64,000 nucleotides of DNA, taken from NCBI RefSeq assembly GCF_030651835.1, contig NZ_JAUSBX010000045.1, forward strand, positions 1-64,000, in the 5' to 3' direction. Positions within the stretch are counted from its first letter, which is position 1; the number at the start of each line of letters is the position of its first letter. A program made the translations under genes and the position numbers. The notes under the pieces were generated by a model. That model made no database searches. It saw only the letters and a list, made by a program, of their open reading frames with translations, and was not told where the DNA came from. Positions 17,604 through 28,050 of this stretch are shown one piece after another. The DNA comes from Methylicorpusculum sp. (GTDB lineage: Bacteria > Pseudomonadota > Gammaproteobacteria > Methylococcales > Methylomonadaceae).

Positions 17604-17682
17604 AAAAAACATGACTATACGCTGATTTTGGCGCATCCCTTAGACACGAAACTCATCTGACTCAACTTACATCAAAAAAAGT

Positions 17683-19182
17683 ATGGACTATTCTATAGAA
17701 AGCACGCCATTAGAAAAACTGCAATGTGACTGTCTCATTGTCGGGATTTATGAAAATCTTCAGCTTAGCCCCTCCGGCGCGCTATTGGATCAGCTTTTGA
17801 AAGGGGCGATCAGTCAATTAGCCGCGCGTGGTGATACCAAAGGAAAGTTGAACGAAGCCTTGCTTATCAATTGGTTACCGGACATGACGATTAACCGGGT
17901 CGTGCTCGTCGGACTGGGCAAACAGGACAGCCTGACCGGTAAGCAATATAGAACGGCTTTAGCCGCAGCCATAAAAACAATCAGAGATGCTCAAATCAAA
18001 TCCGCCGTCTGCACTTTGGCAGAACTGCCTGTAGCTCAATACGACTGGCGCTGGAAAACCAGACAGATTATCGAAGTTTTCGGTGACGCGCTTTATCAAT
18101 TCAAACAGTGCAAGTCTGTCGTGGAAAATGAATTCAAAACTGAACAGATCACTGTCCTGGTCCCAGAAGACCAGCTGACTGGCGCACAAAAAGGATTAGC
18201 TGAGGGTCTGGCTATTGCCGATGGCGTATCTCTAGCCAAATATCTGGGCGATTTACCCGGCAATATCTGCACCCCTTCATTTCTCGCAGAACAAGCGCAA
18301 AGCATTGGAAAAAAACTCTCCAAGCTGGCCGTCGATGTCTTGGAAGAAGAAGACATGCAAGCACTGGGCATGGGTTCTTTCTTATCCGTTTCACGAGGCA
18401 GCCGCCAGCCCGCCAAACTGATTATCATGAACTACCAGGGCGGAGAAAAGAACAGCAAACCGATTGTATTGATCGGCAAAGGCCTGACTTTTGATGCGGG
18501 CGGCATCTCGTTAAAACAGAGTCTGGGCATGGATGAAATGAAGTACGACATGTGTGGCGGCGCGAGCGTCATCGCGGCATTACAAGCCGCAGCCAGCCTT
18601 CAGTTACCCTTAAATATCGTCGGTCTGGTGGCTTCCTCTGAAAATATGCCGGATGGCGATGCGAATAAACCCGGCGACATTTTGACCAGCATGTCCGGAA
18701 AGACCATCGAAGTCCTCAATACTGATGCAGAAGGCCGGCTGATTCTCTGCGACACGCTCACCTACGCCCAACGCTTCGAGCCTGAAGTCGTAATCGATAT
18801 GGCGACGTTGACCGGCGCCTGCCTGGTTGCCTTAGGAAGAGTACCGAGCGGCTTGCTGGGTAATGATGACGCTCTTTGTAATGACTTGCTGGCCGCCAGC
18901 GAAACTTCTTGCGACAGCCTATGGCGTCTCCCGTTATGGGAAGAATATCAGGAACTGCTTAAATCCAATTTTGCCGATATGGCTAACATAGGCGGAAAAG
19001 ACGCGGGAACCATTACTGCCGCTTGTTTTCTAGCCAAATTTGCTGAAAACTTCCGCTGGGCTCATCTCGACATCGCAGGAACAGCTTGGCGCACGGGTCC
19101 CAACAAAGGTGCTACAGGCCGACCCGTGCCTTTATTGATGCAATATTTATTGAATAGAAGCTCGACTCTCACCGCCCGCTAA
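17683..19182 (+). CDS. pepA: leucyl aminopeptidase (PepA)
   Basis: 499 residues, normal for the M17 family. The two-metal active site is present: IGKGLTFDAGGISLKQS, the MKYDMCGGASV block, NMPDGDANKPGDI, and the signature NTDAEGRLILCDTL. It removes N-terminal residues from peptides, and PepA homologues also bind DNA in Xer recombination and carAB control. It is followed immediately by holC (ATG right after its TAA), so the pair is co-translated. Confidence 0.95.
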   Translation: MDYSIESTPLEKLQCDCLIVGIYENLQLSPSGALLDQLLKGAISQLAARGDTKGKLNEALLINWLPDMTINRVVLVGLGKQDSLTGKQYRTALAAAIKTIRDAQIKSAVCTLAELPVAQYDWRWKTRQIIEVFGDALYQFKQCKSVVENEFKTEQITVLVPEDQLTGAQKGLAEGLAIADGVSLAKYLGDLPGNICTPSFLAEQAQSIGKKLSKLAVDVLEEEDMQALGMGSFLSVSRGSRQPAKLIIMNYQGGEKNSKPIVLIGKGLTFDAGGISLKQSLGMDEMKYDMCGGASVIAALQAAASLQLPLNIVGLVASSENMPDGDANKPGDILTSMSGKTIEVLNTDAEGRLILCDTLTYAQRFEPEVVIDMATLTGACLVALGRVPSGLLGNDDALCNDLLAASETSCDSLWRLPLWEEYQELLKSNFADMANIGGKDAGTITAACFLAKFAENFRWAHLDIAGTAWRTGPNKGATGRPVPLLMQYLLNRSSTLTAR

Positions 19183-19611
19183 ATGACCGGAGTCAGTTTT
19201 TATATCCTGGAGAAAGACTCTGCGCAGGGAAAATATATTTTTGCCTGCAAGTTGATCGAAAAAGCTTACCGGCAGGGTCAATTCAGTTTTGTACTGACTA
19301 AAGATGATCGTCAGAGCCAAATCATGGATGATTTGCTCTGGAGTTTTCGGCCCGGCAGTTTCATTCCTCATGACAAAATGCCCTGCACACCTAATACTAA
19401 TTCATCCAGAGTATTGATAGGGAAAGCGCTACCCTCAGATGACCATCAAACCTTGCTGATCAATCTCTCTGAAAACTGCCCGGATTTGGACCATCAAAAT
19501 GCCCGTATCATTGAAATTATCGAAAATGATGAAACGGCAAAAGCAGCAGGCCGGGCACGCTACAAACAATACCAATCAGCGGGTTTTTCTATAGAAACTC
19601 ACCGTCTCTGA
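19183..19611 (+). CDS. holC: DNA polymerase III chi subunit
   Basis: 142 residues. SFYILEKDSAQGKYIFACKLIEKAYRQG at the N-terminus and DDLLWSFRPGSFIPHDK are characteristic of HolC (split here: DDLLWSFRPGSFIPH). Chi links the clamp loader to SSB during replication. It begins at the base after the pepA stop, the usual pepA-holC order; valS, often next, is absent here and instead a hairpin and a convergent lipoprotein gene follow. Confidence 0.92.
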   Translation: MTGVSFYILEKDSAQGKYIFACKLIEKAYRQGQFSFVLTKDDRQSQIMDDLLWSFRPGSFIPHDKMPCTPNTNSSRVLIGKALPSDDHQTLLINLSENCPDLDHQNARIIEIIENDETAKAAGRARYKQYQSAGFSIETHRL

Positions 19612-19613
19612 GT

Positions 19614-19637
19614 CAGCGCTGAAGAAAATCAGCGCTG
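19614..19637. terminator. perfect hairpin after holC, shared by convergent genes
   Basis: CAGCGCTGA (19614-19622), loop AGAAAA, TCAGCGCTG (19629-19637): a perfect 9-bp stem starting 3 nt after the holC stop. No T-run on either strand, so termination would need a factor, or the hairpin protects the mRNA end. Confidence 0.5.
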
Positions 19638-19700
19638 CCAGTAAACACGATGGTCATTTTGTTAATCTACTAACGAATTCAATGACCCCAGGATGCGGCT

Positions 19701-20195
19701 TTATTTTTCAGCAACCGGTACTGAAGGGGCAGGAGCTACTTGAGCAGCGGGAGCGCTTGTTTGATCATCAGCCGGCTTTTGTTCGGGTTGTTCAGACTCG
19801 CTGACTTCTTCCTCACTGCTCATAATCAGCGAGGCAAAGCAATTCATCGTGCTTTCCGTATAGTTTCTATGCGCTTCAGCTAAACCTTTAGGCGAGCCGA
19901 ATTCTGTCCGCAACTCTTCCATCACTTGCTGAGGATTTTTTGCATCCTTCAAGGTCAGCATTCTTGCATAACTACGAAAGGCCTCAAGACGTCTTGGATC
20001 GTAATTGAAAATACCGCCCATGTTGGCAGAACTTAAGTCAACAATGCATCGTGTTACGACTTCAGGATCAAGCTTATAATCCTTTACATCTTGCTCATTT
20101 TTAATCTGTTCCATGACGGCTTTTTCATAAGCCGTTCTTTCCTGACATCCGGACAACAACAAGACAGCGCCACATAGGAATAATAATTTTTTCAT
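19701..20195 (-). CDS. predicted lipoprotein of unknown function
   Basis: 164 residues with a textbook lipoprotein signal, MKKLLFLCGAVLLLSGC (LSGC box, Cys17). The mature part has a helical region with two conserved-looking cysteines (VVTRCIVDL and TMNCFASL) and a Glu/Gln/Pro/Ala-rich disordered tail (SESEQPEQKPADDQTSAPAA). No family recognised. It stands alone between holC (convergent) and plsC. Confidence 0.7.
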   Translation of the reverse strand: MKKLLFLCGAVLLLSGCQERTAYEKAVMEQIKNEQDVKDYKLDPEVVTRCIVDLSSANMGGIFNYDPRRLEAFRSYARMLTLKDAKNPQQVMEELRTEFGSPKGLAEAHRNYTESTMNCFASLIMSSEEEVSESEQPEQKPADDQTSAPAAQVAPAPSVPVAEK

Positions 20196-20382
20196 AGTCT
20201 GATTTTGGATAGGTCTATTGAGCAGGGAATCTGCGCCAAGGTGATATAAAACTTATGAACAAACACGAAATAACCCAAAATTTACAGGCTCTTATTCCCA
20301 ATAAAAAGTGGCTTAAATAAACCATTTTCCGGAAAGTTAGAGAGTATTTTTTAGTTTGATCCTCGTGTTCGCTCGTTAAAAT

Positions 20383-21156
20383 TCAATCAGGTATAGGTAC
20401 CGAACTGATTTGCTTCATGGTATTGTGAATCCACGCTTCAGCTTCGGCATTAATGTCCTGAGCCTTGCGATTGCCACTCTCGATTGGCGGCCCAATGACA
20501 ACCTTAATACAACCGGGATATTTCAAAAAACTGTAGCGCGGCCAAAATTCGCCCGCATTGTGCGCAATCGGAATAATCGGAACGCCTGTCTTTTGAGCCA
20601 GCATGGCACCACCGGCATTAAACTTTATTTTTTCACCCGGCGCTGTTCGCGTACCTTCGGGAAAAATAACGACCCAACTACCCTGTTTTAGATAAAGGGT
20701 GCCTTTTTCGATCAATGTTCTGAGCGCACCAACTGCATTTTTACGATCGATTGCAATCGGTTTTAACATACCCAAAGCCCAGCCCCAGACAGGAAACCAC
20801 AACAACGATCGTTTTAACAATGTTGCCTGTTCCGGTAATAGCCAACGCATCGCCAATGTTTCCCATGCTGATTGATGCTTACACAAGGCAATAGCAACAG
20901 GGCATTCTTTAATATGCTCCAGCCCTTGTATATCATAGGTAAGTCCGCAAAAAAACCTAGCCATCCAGATGACCAACGCGCACCAATATTTGGCGAACTG
21001 ATAGCCTAACCAATAACTGAAAGGTGTCGACAACAAAATAAGGAAGCCAACCATTGTCGCGGTAACAAAAATACAGACAAATAACACTGAAGACCCGATA
21101 TAGAGCCGGCATTTATCGAATAGCGTAAATTGATGGATATCAGTCATCGCACTCAT
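20383..21156 (-). CDS. plsC: 1-acyl-sn-glycerol-3-phosphate acyltransferase
   Basis: 257 residues. One or two N-terminal membrane helices are followed by the acyltransferase motifs: KHQSAWET (motif I, with Glu where E. coli PlsC has Asp, a variant common in this subfamily), AIDRKN, FPEGTRTAPGE (motif III) and GVPIIPIAHN (motif IV). It makes phosphatidic acid at the inner membrane. MTDIHQF (ATG 21147) is an alternative start. It follows glyS by 38 nt on the same strand. Confidence 0.9.
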   Translation of the reverse strand: MSAMTDIHQFTLFDKCRLYIGSSVLFVCIFVTATMVGFLILLSTPFSYWLGYQFAKYWCALVIWMARFFCGLTYDIQGLEHIKECPVAIALCKHQSAWETLAMRWLLPEQATLLKRSLLWFPVWGWALGMLKPIAIDRKNAVGALRTLIEKGTLYLKQGSWVVIFPEGTRTAPGEKIKFNAGGAMLAQKTGVPIIPIAHNAGEFWPRYSFLKYPGCIKVVIGPPIESGNRKAQDINAEAEAWIHNTMKQISSVPIPD

Positions 21157-21194
21157 TACAGTTGTTAATCGTTAATTTAGTCATCCAATCGTGC

Positions 21195-23264
21195 TTACGA
21201 TTGCAACTTGGAAATATCGGCACAGGTTAAAAACTGTCCGGACACCAATTCCAGCAAAGCCAAACGGTTGTTACGCAAGATCAAATCATCCGTCATAACC
21301 ATGACATGATCAAAGAAGGCATCAACCCCGTCTTTTAGACTTGCCAGCCTGCTGAGCACTGCTTGGTAATCGCGCTTCTCCAGTAGAGGCTGAATGGCCT
21401 CGGCCGATTCCTTCGCCGCTGCCAGTAAAGTCAATTCCTGGATCTCCACCAAGCCTGTAACCTCAAGGGCCGCTTCGCCGCCGGATTTTTTCAGAATATT
21501 ACGTATCCGTTTGTTGGCGCCAGCCAAACTTTCCGCCTCGGGCAGTTGCCTGAATAACTTGACGGCCTGAAGCCTTTGCATGAAATCCAGGGGTTCGCGC
21601 GGCATAATCGTATAAACGGCATCAAACTCATCGGGTTTGTAGCCTTTATCCAGGCAGTAGCCCCGTAATCTTTCGTAAATAAAATCGATAACGCGGTCCT
21701 GCGTCTCTGTTTTGTTAAAATCATGAACGAATTGTTCTAATGCGAATTCGACAACAGCGACCAAATCCAGCGCAAGCTCGCGTTCAATGATGATTCTTAA
21801 CACACCCAATGCCGCCCGTCTGAGCGCATAGGGATCCTTATCACCTGTGGGAATCAGGCCGGCACTGAAAATGCCTGTCAATGTGTCGATTTTTTCAGCG
21901 ATGGACAGAATTTGACCGGTAACACTGGATGGCGTAAGGCCTCCGGATTGCTTGGGGAAATATTGCTCCTCCAGAGCCAGTGCCACTTCTTCAGGTTCAT
22001 TATCAGCCAAGGCATAATAACGGCCCATGGTACCTTGCAGGTTGGCAAACTCTCCAACCATATCCGTCATCAGATCGGTTTTAGCCAGCATTGCTGCCCG
22101 CTTTGCCAATTCGCTGTCCGCGTCCAATTGCGCCGCAATGTAATCGGCCAGTTGTTTGACCCGATGCGTTTTATCGGCCAATGTACCCAGTGTTTTCTGG
22201 AATACTATTGAATTCAGACTTTCTATCCGGTCTTCCAGACTCTTTTTTCTATCCTGCTTCCAGAAAAACTCGGCATCCGACAAGCGCGGCGTAATAACCC
22301 GCTCATTGCCCGTCTGTATTGATGCCGGACGCTTGCTCTCGATATTACTGAACGTGATAAAGTGGGCCAGCAAACTGCCGTCAGCGCGTTTGACCGGAAA
22401 ATATTTCTGATTGGTCTGCATGGTGGTGATCAGCACCTCGGCAGGCAGCTCCAGAAAACGCTGATCGAAATGCCCTACAACAGGAACCGGCCATTCATTC
22501 AATGCGGCGATTTCCTCTAATAAATCGTCTTCGATATGAGCAATGCCACCCATATCGGAAGCGGCTTGATGAGCGGCCTGACGGATGATGTCTTTACGCG
22601 TTTCAAAATCAGCGATCACATGGCCTTGCTGATATAAAACATCACTGTAAGTTTCAGGCCGTTCCAATAGAATGGACTGCGGCGCATGAAAACGGTGACC
22701 TCGTGTATGAGCACCCGCTTTCAAACCTAATATTTCAGCCTCGATTATCTGCTCACCAAACAGTAACACGACCCAATGAACCGGCCGGACAAATTCAGTA
22801 GCGAAGCTGCCCCAGCGCATTCTTTTGGCAATCGGCAGATCGGCGATACTTTTGCTGATGATTCCCGGAATCAAATTTTCTGTTGCCTGGCCTTTGATGG
22901 CTTGATGATAAGCCAGCCACTCACCTTTATCAGTAACTAAACGCTCCAATTGATCAAACGAGGCGCCGCAACTGACTGCAAAGCCCTGTGCCGCCTTACT
23001 GGGTGTTCCATCAGGCATAAATGCCGCCTGTATGGCCGGCCCCCGCTTCTCTACCGTTTTGTCCGGTTGAGCCGTGACCAGATCGCTGACAAAAACCGCC
23101 AACCGTCTTGGCGTCGCATAAGCTTTAACATCCTTATAACTTAATCCGGCGTCAGTAAGGCCTTGAACCATATTGTTTTGCAATGCCCGGCTCAAAGTGA
23201 GCAAGGTTTTAGGCGGCAATTCTTCCGTGCCCAACTCAAATAAAAGGTGTTTATACTGGCTCAT
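21195..23264 (-). CDS. glyS: glycyl-tRNA synthetase beta subunit
   Basis: 689 residues, the full usual length. Starts [15 protein letters not shown] and contains RRLAVFV, KRMRWGS and [11 protein letters not shown], all typical of GlyS, with the C-terminal anticodon-binding (DALR-like) region. With GlyQ it forms the alpha2-beta2 enzyme that charges tRNA-Gly. Its start overlaps the glyQ stop by 4 nt (ATGA). Confidence 0.97.
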   Translation of the reverse strand: MSQYKHLLFELGTEELPPKTLLTLSRALQNNMVQGLTDAGLSYKDVKAYATPRRLAVFVSDLVTAQPDKTVEKRGPAIQAAFMPDGTPSKAAQGFAVSCGASFDQLERLVTDKGEWLAYHQAIKGQATENLIPGIISKSIADLPIAKRMRWGSFATEFVRPVHWVVLLFGEQIIEAEILGLKAGAHTRGHRFHAPQSILLERPETYSDVLYQQGHVIADFETRKDIIRQAAHQAASDMGGIAHIEDDLLEEIAALNEWPVPVVGHFDQRFLELPAEVLITTMQTNQKYFPVKRADGSLLAHFITFSNIESKRPASIQTGNERVITPRLSDAEFFWKQDRKKSLEDRIESLNSIVFQKTLGTLADKTHRVKQLADYIAAQLDADSELAKRAAMLAKTDLMTDMVGEFANLQGTMGRYYALADNEPEEVALALEEQYFPKQSGGLTPSSVTGQILSIAEKIDTLTGIFSAGLIPTGDKDPYALRRAALGVLRIIIERELALDLVAVVEFALEQFVHDFNKTETQDRVIDFIYERLRGYCLDKGYKPDEFDAVYTIMPREPLDFMQRLQAVKLFRQLPEAESLAGANKRIRNILKKSGGEAALEVTGLVEIQELTLLAAAKESAEAIQPLLEKRDYQAVLSRLASLKDGVDAFFDHVMVMTDDLILRNNRLALLELVSGQFLTCADISKLQS

Positions 23265-24187
23265 GCCGGGACTCCTTGTTCTTGTTGCTGCAATAGGGGG
23301 AATCCTAAAGCCTCTCTGCGGTTATAGAAGCATTCGGCAACCGCTTTGGATAAATTTCTTACCCTGAGAATATACCGCTGCCGTTCCGTTACCGAAATGG
23401 CATGACGGGCATCGAGCAAATTAAAGGTATGCGAGGCTTTTAAAACCATCTCGTAAGCAGGCAAGGGCAAATCGCGCTCCAGTAATGACTGGCATTCCTG
23501 TTCAAAGGTCTCAAAACAATTGAACATAAACTCGACATTGGCATGCTCAAAATTGTAAGCCGACATCTCAACTTCATTTTGATGAAACACATCGCCGTAA
23601 GTCACTTTACCGAAAGGGCCATCCGTCCATACCAGATCGAATACGCTTTCCACACCTTGAAGATACATGGCCAGCCTTTCCATGCCATAGGTGATTTCAC
23701 CGGTCACCGGTTTACATTCCAATCCGCCGACTTGCTGAAAATAGGTAAACTGGGTCACTTCCATGCCATTAAGCCAGACTTCCCAGCCCAAACCCCAGGC
23801 TCCCAGCGTCGGTGACTCCCAATTATCTTCCACAAACCGGATATCGTGTTCCAGCAGGTCAAAGCCCAGGTACCGCAAAGACCCCAGATACAACTCCTGG
23901 ATATTGTCAGGCGACGGCTTTAGAACGACCTGATACTGGTAATAATGCTGCAGGCGGTTGGGATTTTCGCCGTACCGGCCATCGGTAGGACGGCGCGAAG
24001 GCTGAACATAAGCGGCATTCCAGGGTTCCGGACCAATAGCTCTCAAAAATGTAGCCGGATGAAAAGTTCCTGCTCCAACCTCTTGATCCAAAGGTTGTAA
24101 TAATACACATCCCTGCTTTGCCCAATAAGCCTGCAAAGCGAGAATTAAACCCTGAAACGTTGATAAATCGTAGTTTGTTGAAGACAC
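23261..24187 (-). CDS. glyQ: glycyl-tRNA synthetase alpha subunit
   Basis: 308 residues. [17 protein letters not shown] and [20 protein letters not shown] near the N-terminus are hallmark GlyQ sequences, followed by [20 protein letters not shown] and the class II motif [18 protein letters not shown]. It carries the catalytic site of the heterotetramer. First gene of glyQ-glyS, with plsC possibly read through downstream. Confidence 0.97.
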   Translation of the reverse strand: MSSTNYDLSTFQGLILALQAYWAKQGCVLLQPLDQEVGAGTFHPATFLRAIGPEPWNAAYVQPSRRPTDGRYGENPNRLQHYYQYQVVLKPSPDNIQELYLGSLRYLGFDLLEHDIRFVEDNWESPTLGAWGLGWEVWLNGMEVTQFTYFQQVGGLECKPVTGEITYGMERLAMYLQGVESVFDLVWTDGPFGKVTYGDVFHQNEVEMSAYNFEHANVEFMFNCFETFEQECQSLLERDLPLPAYEMVLKASHTFNLLDARHAISVTERQRYILRVRNLSKAVAECFYNRREALGFPLLQQQEQGVPA

Positions 24188-24347
24188 GACGGTTCTGTGA
24201 TTCCGTAATAAAGGGCGAAAATTATAACTTAATTTACCCTCAAATACACAAGCATACGGACACAGCGGAAAATAAACCGGATGGATAGAAGGTTTTTAAC
24301 TTGTTTTATCACACGCCAGCCTGCTTTAAATGGCAAGGATCATCGAT

Positions 24348-24500
24348 CAACAATTCCCGGCTTGATGATAACGGAAGCTTTGCTGGGATGTTGGCAGCAG
24401 GATGCTGCCGTCAAGCCCCTATCGATGGGTTTACGACGTTCCTGGCAAGGCTTAAGCCACCTCTTAAAACCACATTAAAAGTTCAAACTGGAAATTGCTG
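24348..24500. repeat. MITE-like element (153 bp), degenerate copy
   Basis: The left end CAACAATTCCCGGCTTGAT and the right end TTCAAACTGGAAATTGCTG are the family's terminal inverted repeats. Flanks ATCATCGAT (24339-24347) and ATCATTCAT (24501-24509) agree at 7 of 9 bases, consistent with an ageing target duplication. Internally GGCAGC-AGGAT-GCTGCC (24393-24409) forms a perfect 6-bp hairpin. Same orientation as the copy at 41159. The rest of the glyQ-GAPDH gap (24188-24683) shows nothing I can call. Confidence 0.7.
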
Positions 24501-24683
24501 ATCATTCATGGATTACAGGGTCATGGCTGATTAATTGTTCAGGCAGACAGTAACGCACTTCAAACCCTTGAAATTTGACCTAGTATTAACAGGCCATTTG
24601 ACGAAAGCACGGCAAGCTCTTTATAAAAAAAGCTTTACGCCTCCTCGGCGTAGATACCCATTCCCTTGAACGAGAATAGACAT

Positions 24684-25730
24684 ATGACTTTACGAGCAGG
24701 CATTATCGGACTTGGCAGGATTGGCCGTGGCGTGTTGAGAGCCAACTACGCTCAATTTTCGGAGGGCCGGTTTGATATCAAAGTGATCTGTGATGTGATG
24801 ACCGTCGAACAGGTTGCCTACCTGCTGGCTCACGACAGCACCTATGGCGCCCCGCCATTCTCTGTAGAATGCGATGAAACTCATCTGATTGTGGGCGGCA
24901 GATCAATCGCCTACCGACAGGTAGACAGGCGCCGCTCGCTGCCTGCAGAGGACAGCTTTGGACATTTGCGGAAATTTGAGCTGGATGTACTGCTCGATGC
25001 AACCGGTACAGCATCAATTGATAATTTACGCTCACTGGTCACCCACAAAACAGCCAAAAAGGTGGTTTGCACCATCAATCTGCCGGGCTGTGATTTAAGC
25101 ATGGTCTATGGCGTGAACCACAAAACGTATAACCCGGATAGCCATCATGTTGTCTCCGCAAGCACATGCACAGGCAATGCGGTAACACCGGTATTAGCTA
25201 TTCTTGAAAAACACATCGGAATTGAGAGTGCACGCCTGATTACTATCCATCCTCTGTTATCCGATCAACGCGTCCTGGACGGTTATCATTCCACTTCACA
25301 ATTAGGCCGGGCATGCGCAACATCCATACTGCCTACCCGCACGCAAGTGGCCAATTCCGCAGAACTAGTGCTGCCGTCACTGGCCGGCAAGCTCGATTCC
25401 ATTTCGTATCGCATTCCCACCGCCATCGTGTCAGCATTAGATGTGACCGCCTATTTATCCCGAACAACGACACGAGAGGAATGCATTGAATTGTTTAATC
25501 AGTATGCTCAATCTGAGGAAATGCAAGGCATTATCAACTGCGATTCAGGCGCGTGGGGCCACGAAAAAGCAAGTATTGATTTCCTGGGCACTCCCTATTC
25601 CGTCATCATATTAATGAATCACCTGACCTTGACTCACGGCCGGCAACTGGGGCTGGCACTCATGCATGACAACGAATTCGCTTACTCTATGCGGGTACTG
25701 GATGTTTTCGGTGTATTGGCTAAAACCTGA
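24684..25730 (+). CDS. divergent glyceraldehyde-3-phosphate dehydrogenase-like enzyme
   Basis: 348 residues from ATG 24684 (a TTG at 24666 is possible). The NAD-binding start RAGIIGLGRIGRGVLR and overall order match type I GAPDH, and the catalytic Cys and His are in place (SASTCTGN for the usual SNASCTTN; TIHPLLSDQ for TVHAYTxDQ). Several normally fixed positions differ: the DLRRxRAA segment is STSQLGRACATS, PTSTGAAKA is PTRTQVANSA, and NEWGYS is NEFAYS. Arg of the phosphate site (YRIPT) is kept. It is probably a dehydrogenase of a phosphorylated aldehyde, perhaps not the main glycolytic GAPDH; erythrose-4-phosphate dehydrogenase is another option. The gene stands alone. Confidence 0.75.
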   Translation: MTLRAGIIGLGRIGRGVLRANYAQFSEGRFDIKVICDVMTVEQVAYLLAHDSTYGAPPFSVECDETHLIVGGRSIAYRQVDRRRSLPAEDSFGHLRKFELDVLLDATGTASIDNLRSLVTHKTAKKVVCTINLPGCDLSMVYGVNHKTYNPDSHHVVSASTCTGNAVTPVLAILEKHIGIESARLITIHPLLSDQRVLDGYHSTSQLGRACATSILPTRTQVANSAELVLPSLAGKLDSISYRIPTAIVSALDVTAYLSRTTTREECIELFNQYAQSEEMQGIINCDSGAWGHEKASIDFLGTPYSVIILMNHLTLTHGRQLGLALMHDNEFAYSMRVLDVFGVLAKT

Positions 25731-26306
25731 ACCATTCTCCTGAAAAACACTGTGCGTTAGCAAGTCGCCTGGCACACTTTATTTGATGATCTGCATTCTG
25801 CGGGTATCACGTGAATATTTTCGTGCTTTAAGTGTTTTACGTGCCGCAAATGAATATTCGACCATAAATTAGGCTATGTTCGAGTTAGTAATTGAAAGGA
25901 CATCCACGCCGCCATTACGGCATGGATTGCCGGAGTCGTTAGACCGCGTAAGCGAATCCAGGTCACAAGGATGTAAAAGCCCAACGTCATCCTTAGCTTC
26001 TAAAGCCCTGCAATACGTGCCGGGGCAACATCAACTTTTAACATAAACATTGCCATTAACAAAAAGAAAGAGGATCAGGCACTGGAATCCGTGGCATCGA
26101 CGGAATCTTTGAGACTCCAGGCGACTTTGAAGCTGTAACGTTCCAGTTGAGAGAAGGTTAGTTTTTTTCACTCATTAAAGAGGGATGGATTGGGTTAGCC
26201 GGGAGAGCGTCATCCAATAAGTGAAGTATTGACCGGCCAAAAGCCAACCATACCCAACACGGTGCATCACCTTCGTTTTATTGTCCCGCTATAAACTACC
26301 CAAAAC
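25731..26306. other. 576-bp intergenic region with repeat-like segments
   Basis: No credible gene. Between 25900 and 25985 lies a GC-richer stretch with short inverted repeats (ACATCC...GGATGT; GCC-GCCATTAC-GGC) resembling dispersed intergenic repeats. Around 26167-26226, TTCACT...AGTGAA brackets the segment GATTGGGTTAGCCGGGAGAG, another repeat-like block. Neither carries the CAGCAATTCTCA ends of the element family elsewhere in the window. The region separates convergent genes. Confidence 0.35.
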
Positions 26307-27419
26307 CTAAATCAGCTGGCTCAGGTTTTTAAAGCGGCTCTGCAAACCCAAGTCATTGGCTACTTGTTCGCTGGTCAGATGTCCTTGATAAACCAATATG
26401 GCTTTTGAAAAGCCTGCGTCATTCCGGATTAAATTTTGCAGTCCGGTTTCTGCCAGATTGTAGATATAAGGCAAACTCGCATCAACTAAAGCCAGTGTCG
26501 ACGTGACGGGGTAAGCGCCGGGCATATTCGTTACGCAATAATGTATGACGCCATGTTTGACAAACACCGGCTCAGAATGAGTTGTAGGCTGGGATGTTTC
26601 CATACAACCGCCTTGATCTATGCTCACATCAACAATCACGGAACCCTTAGACATATTTTTTACCATGGCTTCGGTAATAATTTTTGGCGCTTTTGCACCG
26701 CGGCAGAGTACGGCGCCCACTACCAGATCGGATTGAGCCGCTTGTTTTTCTAGGTTTTCATGAGTAGAAACCATAAAGTCTACTTCCGGCAACATAGAAA
26801 CTTTTAGCCATTGCATCCAGGCCGTATCGATGCCCGCTATGGTTACTTTAGCACCGAGACGGCAAGCTGCCTGCGCGGCATGCTGTCCGACTATACCGTC
26901 ACCTACGACCAGGACAGAACCGTGTTGTTTACCAAGTACCGTTCCAAGCTGAACCCCTTTACCCAGATTAGGCTTGGCCAGATAATAAGCCCCCATCAAA
27001 GTAGCCATATTGCCGGCTATTGCACTCATAGGCGCGAGTATGGGTAGCCTTCCCTCCTCGTTTTCCAGCGTTTCATAAGCTATCGCCGTTACTTTAGAAT
27101 TTAATAAAGCTTCGGTTAGTGCCAGATCGACTCCGGACAAATGAAAAAAGGTAAACAACATTTGCTTATCAAAGTACTGATATTCCGATTGCATCGGTTC
27201 TTTAACCTTGACAACCAGATCAACGTTCCATGCATCTTGAACAGCAACTAATTTAACGCCGTTAGATTGGTAATCTTCATTACTGAAGCCGGAATCCACG
27301 CCGGCATCAAGCTCAACGAAAACCTCATGACCTTTATCAATCAACTGCTTTGCAGCTTCAGGTGTCATTGCGACACGGCCTTCTTGAACTTTGATTTCTT
27401 TTGGCACACCGATTTTCAT
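26307..27419 (-). CDS. ald: alanine dehydrogenase
   Basis: 370 residues, the standard length. MKIGVPKEIKVQEGRVAMTP opens the protein; VFVELDAGVDSGFSNEDY, TYFHLSGV-like TFFHLSGVDL, the Rossmann motif VVGDGIVGQHAA and DQGGCMETSQPTTHSEP all match Ald. It interconverts alanine with pyruvate and ammonia; in methanotrophs it is a known ammonium-assimilation route at high ammonium. Monocistronic here. Confidence 0.93.
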   Translation of the reverse strand: MKIGVPKEIKVQEGRVAMTPEAAKQLIDKGHEVFVELDAGVDSGFSNEDYQSNGVKLVAVQDAWNVDLVVKVKEPMQSEYQYFDKQMLFTFFHLSGVDLALTEALLNSKVTAIAYETLENEEGRLPILAPMSAIAGNMATLMGAYYLAKPNLGKGVQLGTVLGKQHGSVLVVGDGIVGQHAAQAACRLGAKVTIAGIDTAWMQWLKVSMLPEVDFMVSTHENLEKQAAQSDLVVGAVLCRGAKAPKIITEAMVKNMSKGSVIVDVSIDQGGCMETSQPTTHSEPVFVKHGVIHYCVTNMPGAYPVTSTLALVDASLPYIYNLAETGLQNLIRNDAGFSKAILVYQGHLTSEQVANDLGLQSRFKNLSQLI

Positions 27420-27594
27420 TTCATTACCCTCAGTTGCTGATCATTCAACTCAAATTTTGGATCTTTACATTTCGACTTAAAAAAGGTTGGAATTCATGAT
27501 ACAGGAATTGTGAAAATCGACCGGGACAGAATCGCCGAATGCCTTTACTGAACCTTATTTTCTCTATCATCACCTTCTTTTAAAACCGGAAGGC

Positions 27595-28050
27595 TTATTC
27601 ATTTTCATAACTGTTATAGATTTGCTGATTATTGTCTTTGTCAAAAGAAATGACCTGATAGGGATCTTTCCGCCCGCCCATTTCCATACCCGGGGTGCCC
27701 ATAGGCATACCCGGCACACTGATACCGGCTATTTTCGGCTTATCCTTCAACATTTTTTCGATATCAGCGGCAGGCACATGCCCTTCAACCACATAGCCGT
27801 CGATTACTGCCGTGTGACACGATGCCAGCTGCTTTGGCACGCCCAATTTTGCTTTCACCTCATCCATATCTTCAGTGACAATATCTTTGACGTCGAAGTT
27901 ATTCTGTTTTAAATGCTCCAGCCATTTGCCGCAACAACTGCAAGTTGGGCTACGATAAACCAAAATTTCTTTAGTCGTTTCTGCGATGGCGGATTGAAAA
28001 ATAATGCTAAGCGGCATTACCAACGCTAAGAGTTTTTTATTCATTTTCAT
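27595..28050 (-). CDS. DUF411 periplasmic metal-binding protein
   Basis: 151 residues: signal peptide MKMNKKLLALVMPLSIIFQSAIA, then the DUF411 core ILVYRSPTCSCCGKWLEHLK with a CSCC cysteine cluster, CHTAVIDGYVVEGHVPA with a second Cys-His site, and a C-terminal Met/Gly-rich segment (PGMPMGTPGMEMGG). This family (CopG-like) sits with copper-resistance genes and can bind copper with the Cys/His sites; the Met-rich tail adds a further potential Cu(I) site. An AAGG ribosome-binding site precedes the ATG. The role in periplasmic copper handling is inferred. Confidence 0.85.
   Translation of the reverse strand: MKMNKKLLALVMPLSIIFQSAIAETTKEILVYRSPTCSCCGKWLEHLKQNNFDVKDIVTEDMDEVKAKLGVPKQLASCHTAVIDGYVVEGHVPAADIEKMLKDKPKIAGISVPGMPMGTPGMEMGGRKDPYQVISFDKDNNQQIYNSYENE

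Noticed and set aside
25890-25990. Possible tRNA or structured RNA gene
   Set aside because: Short stems are visible but no cloverleaf, no T-loop consensus and no CCA end; more like a degenerate intergenic repeat.
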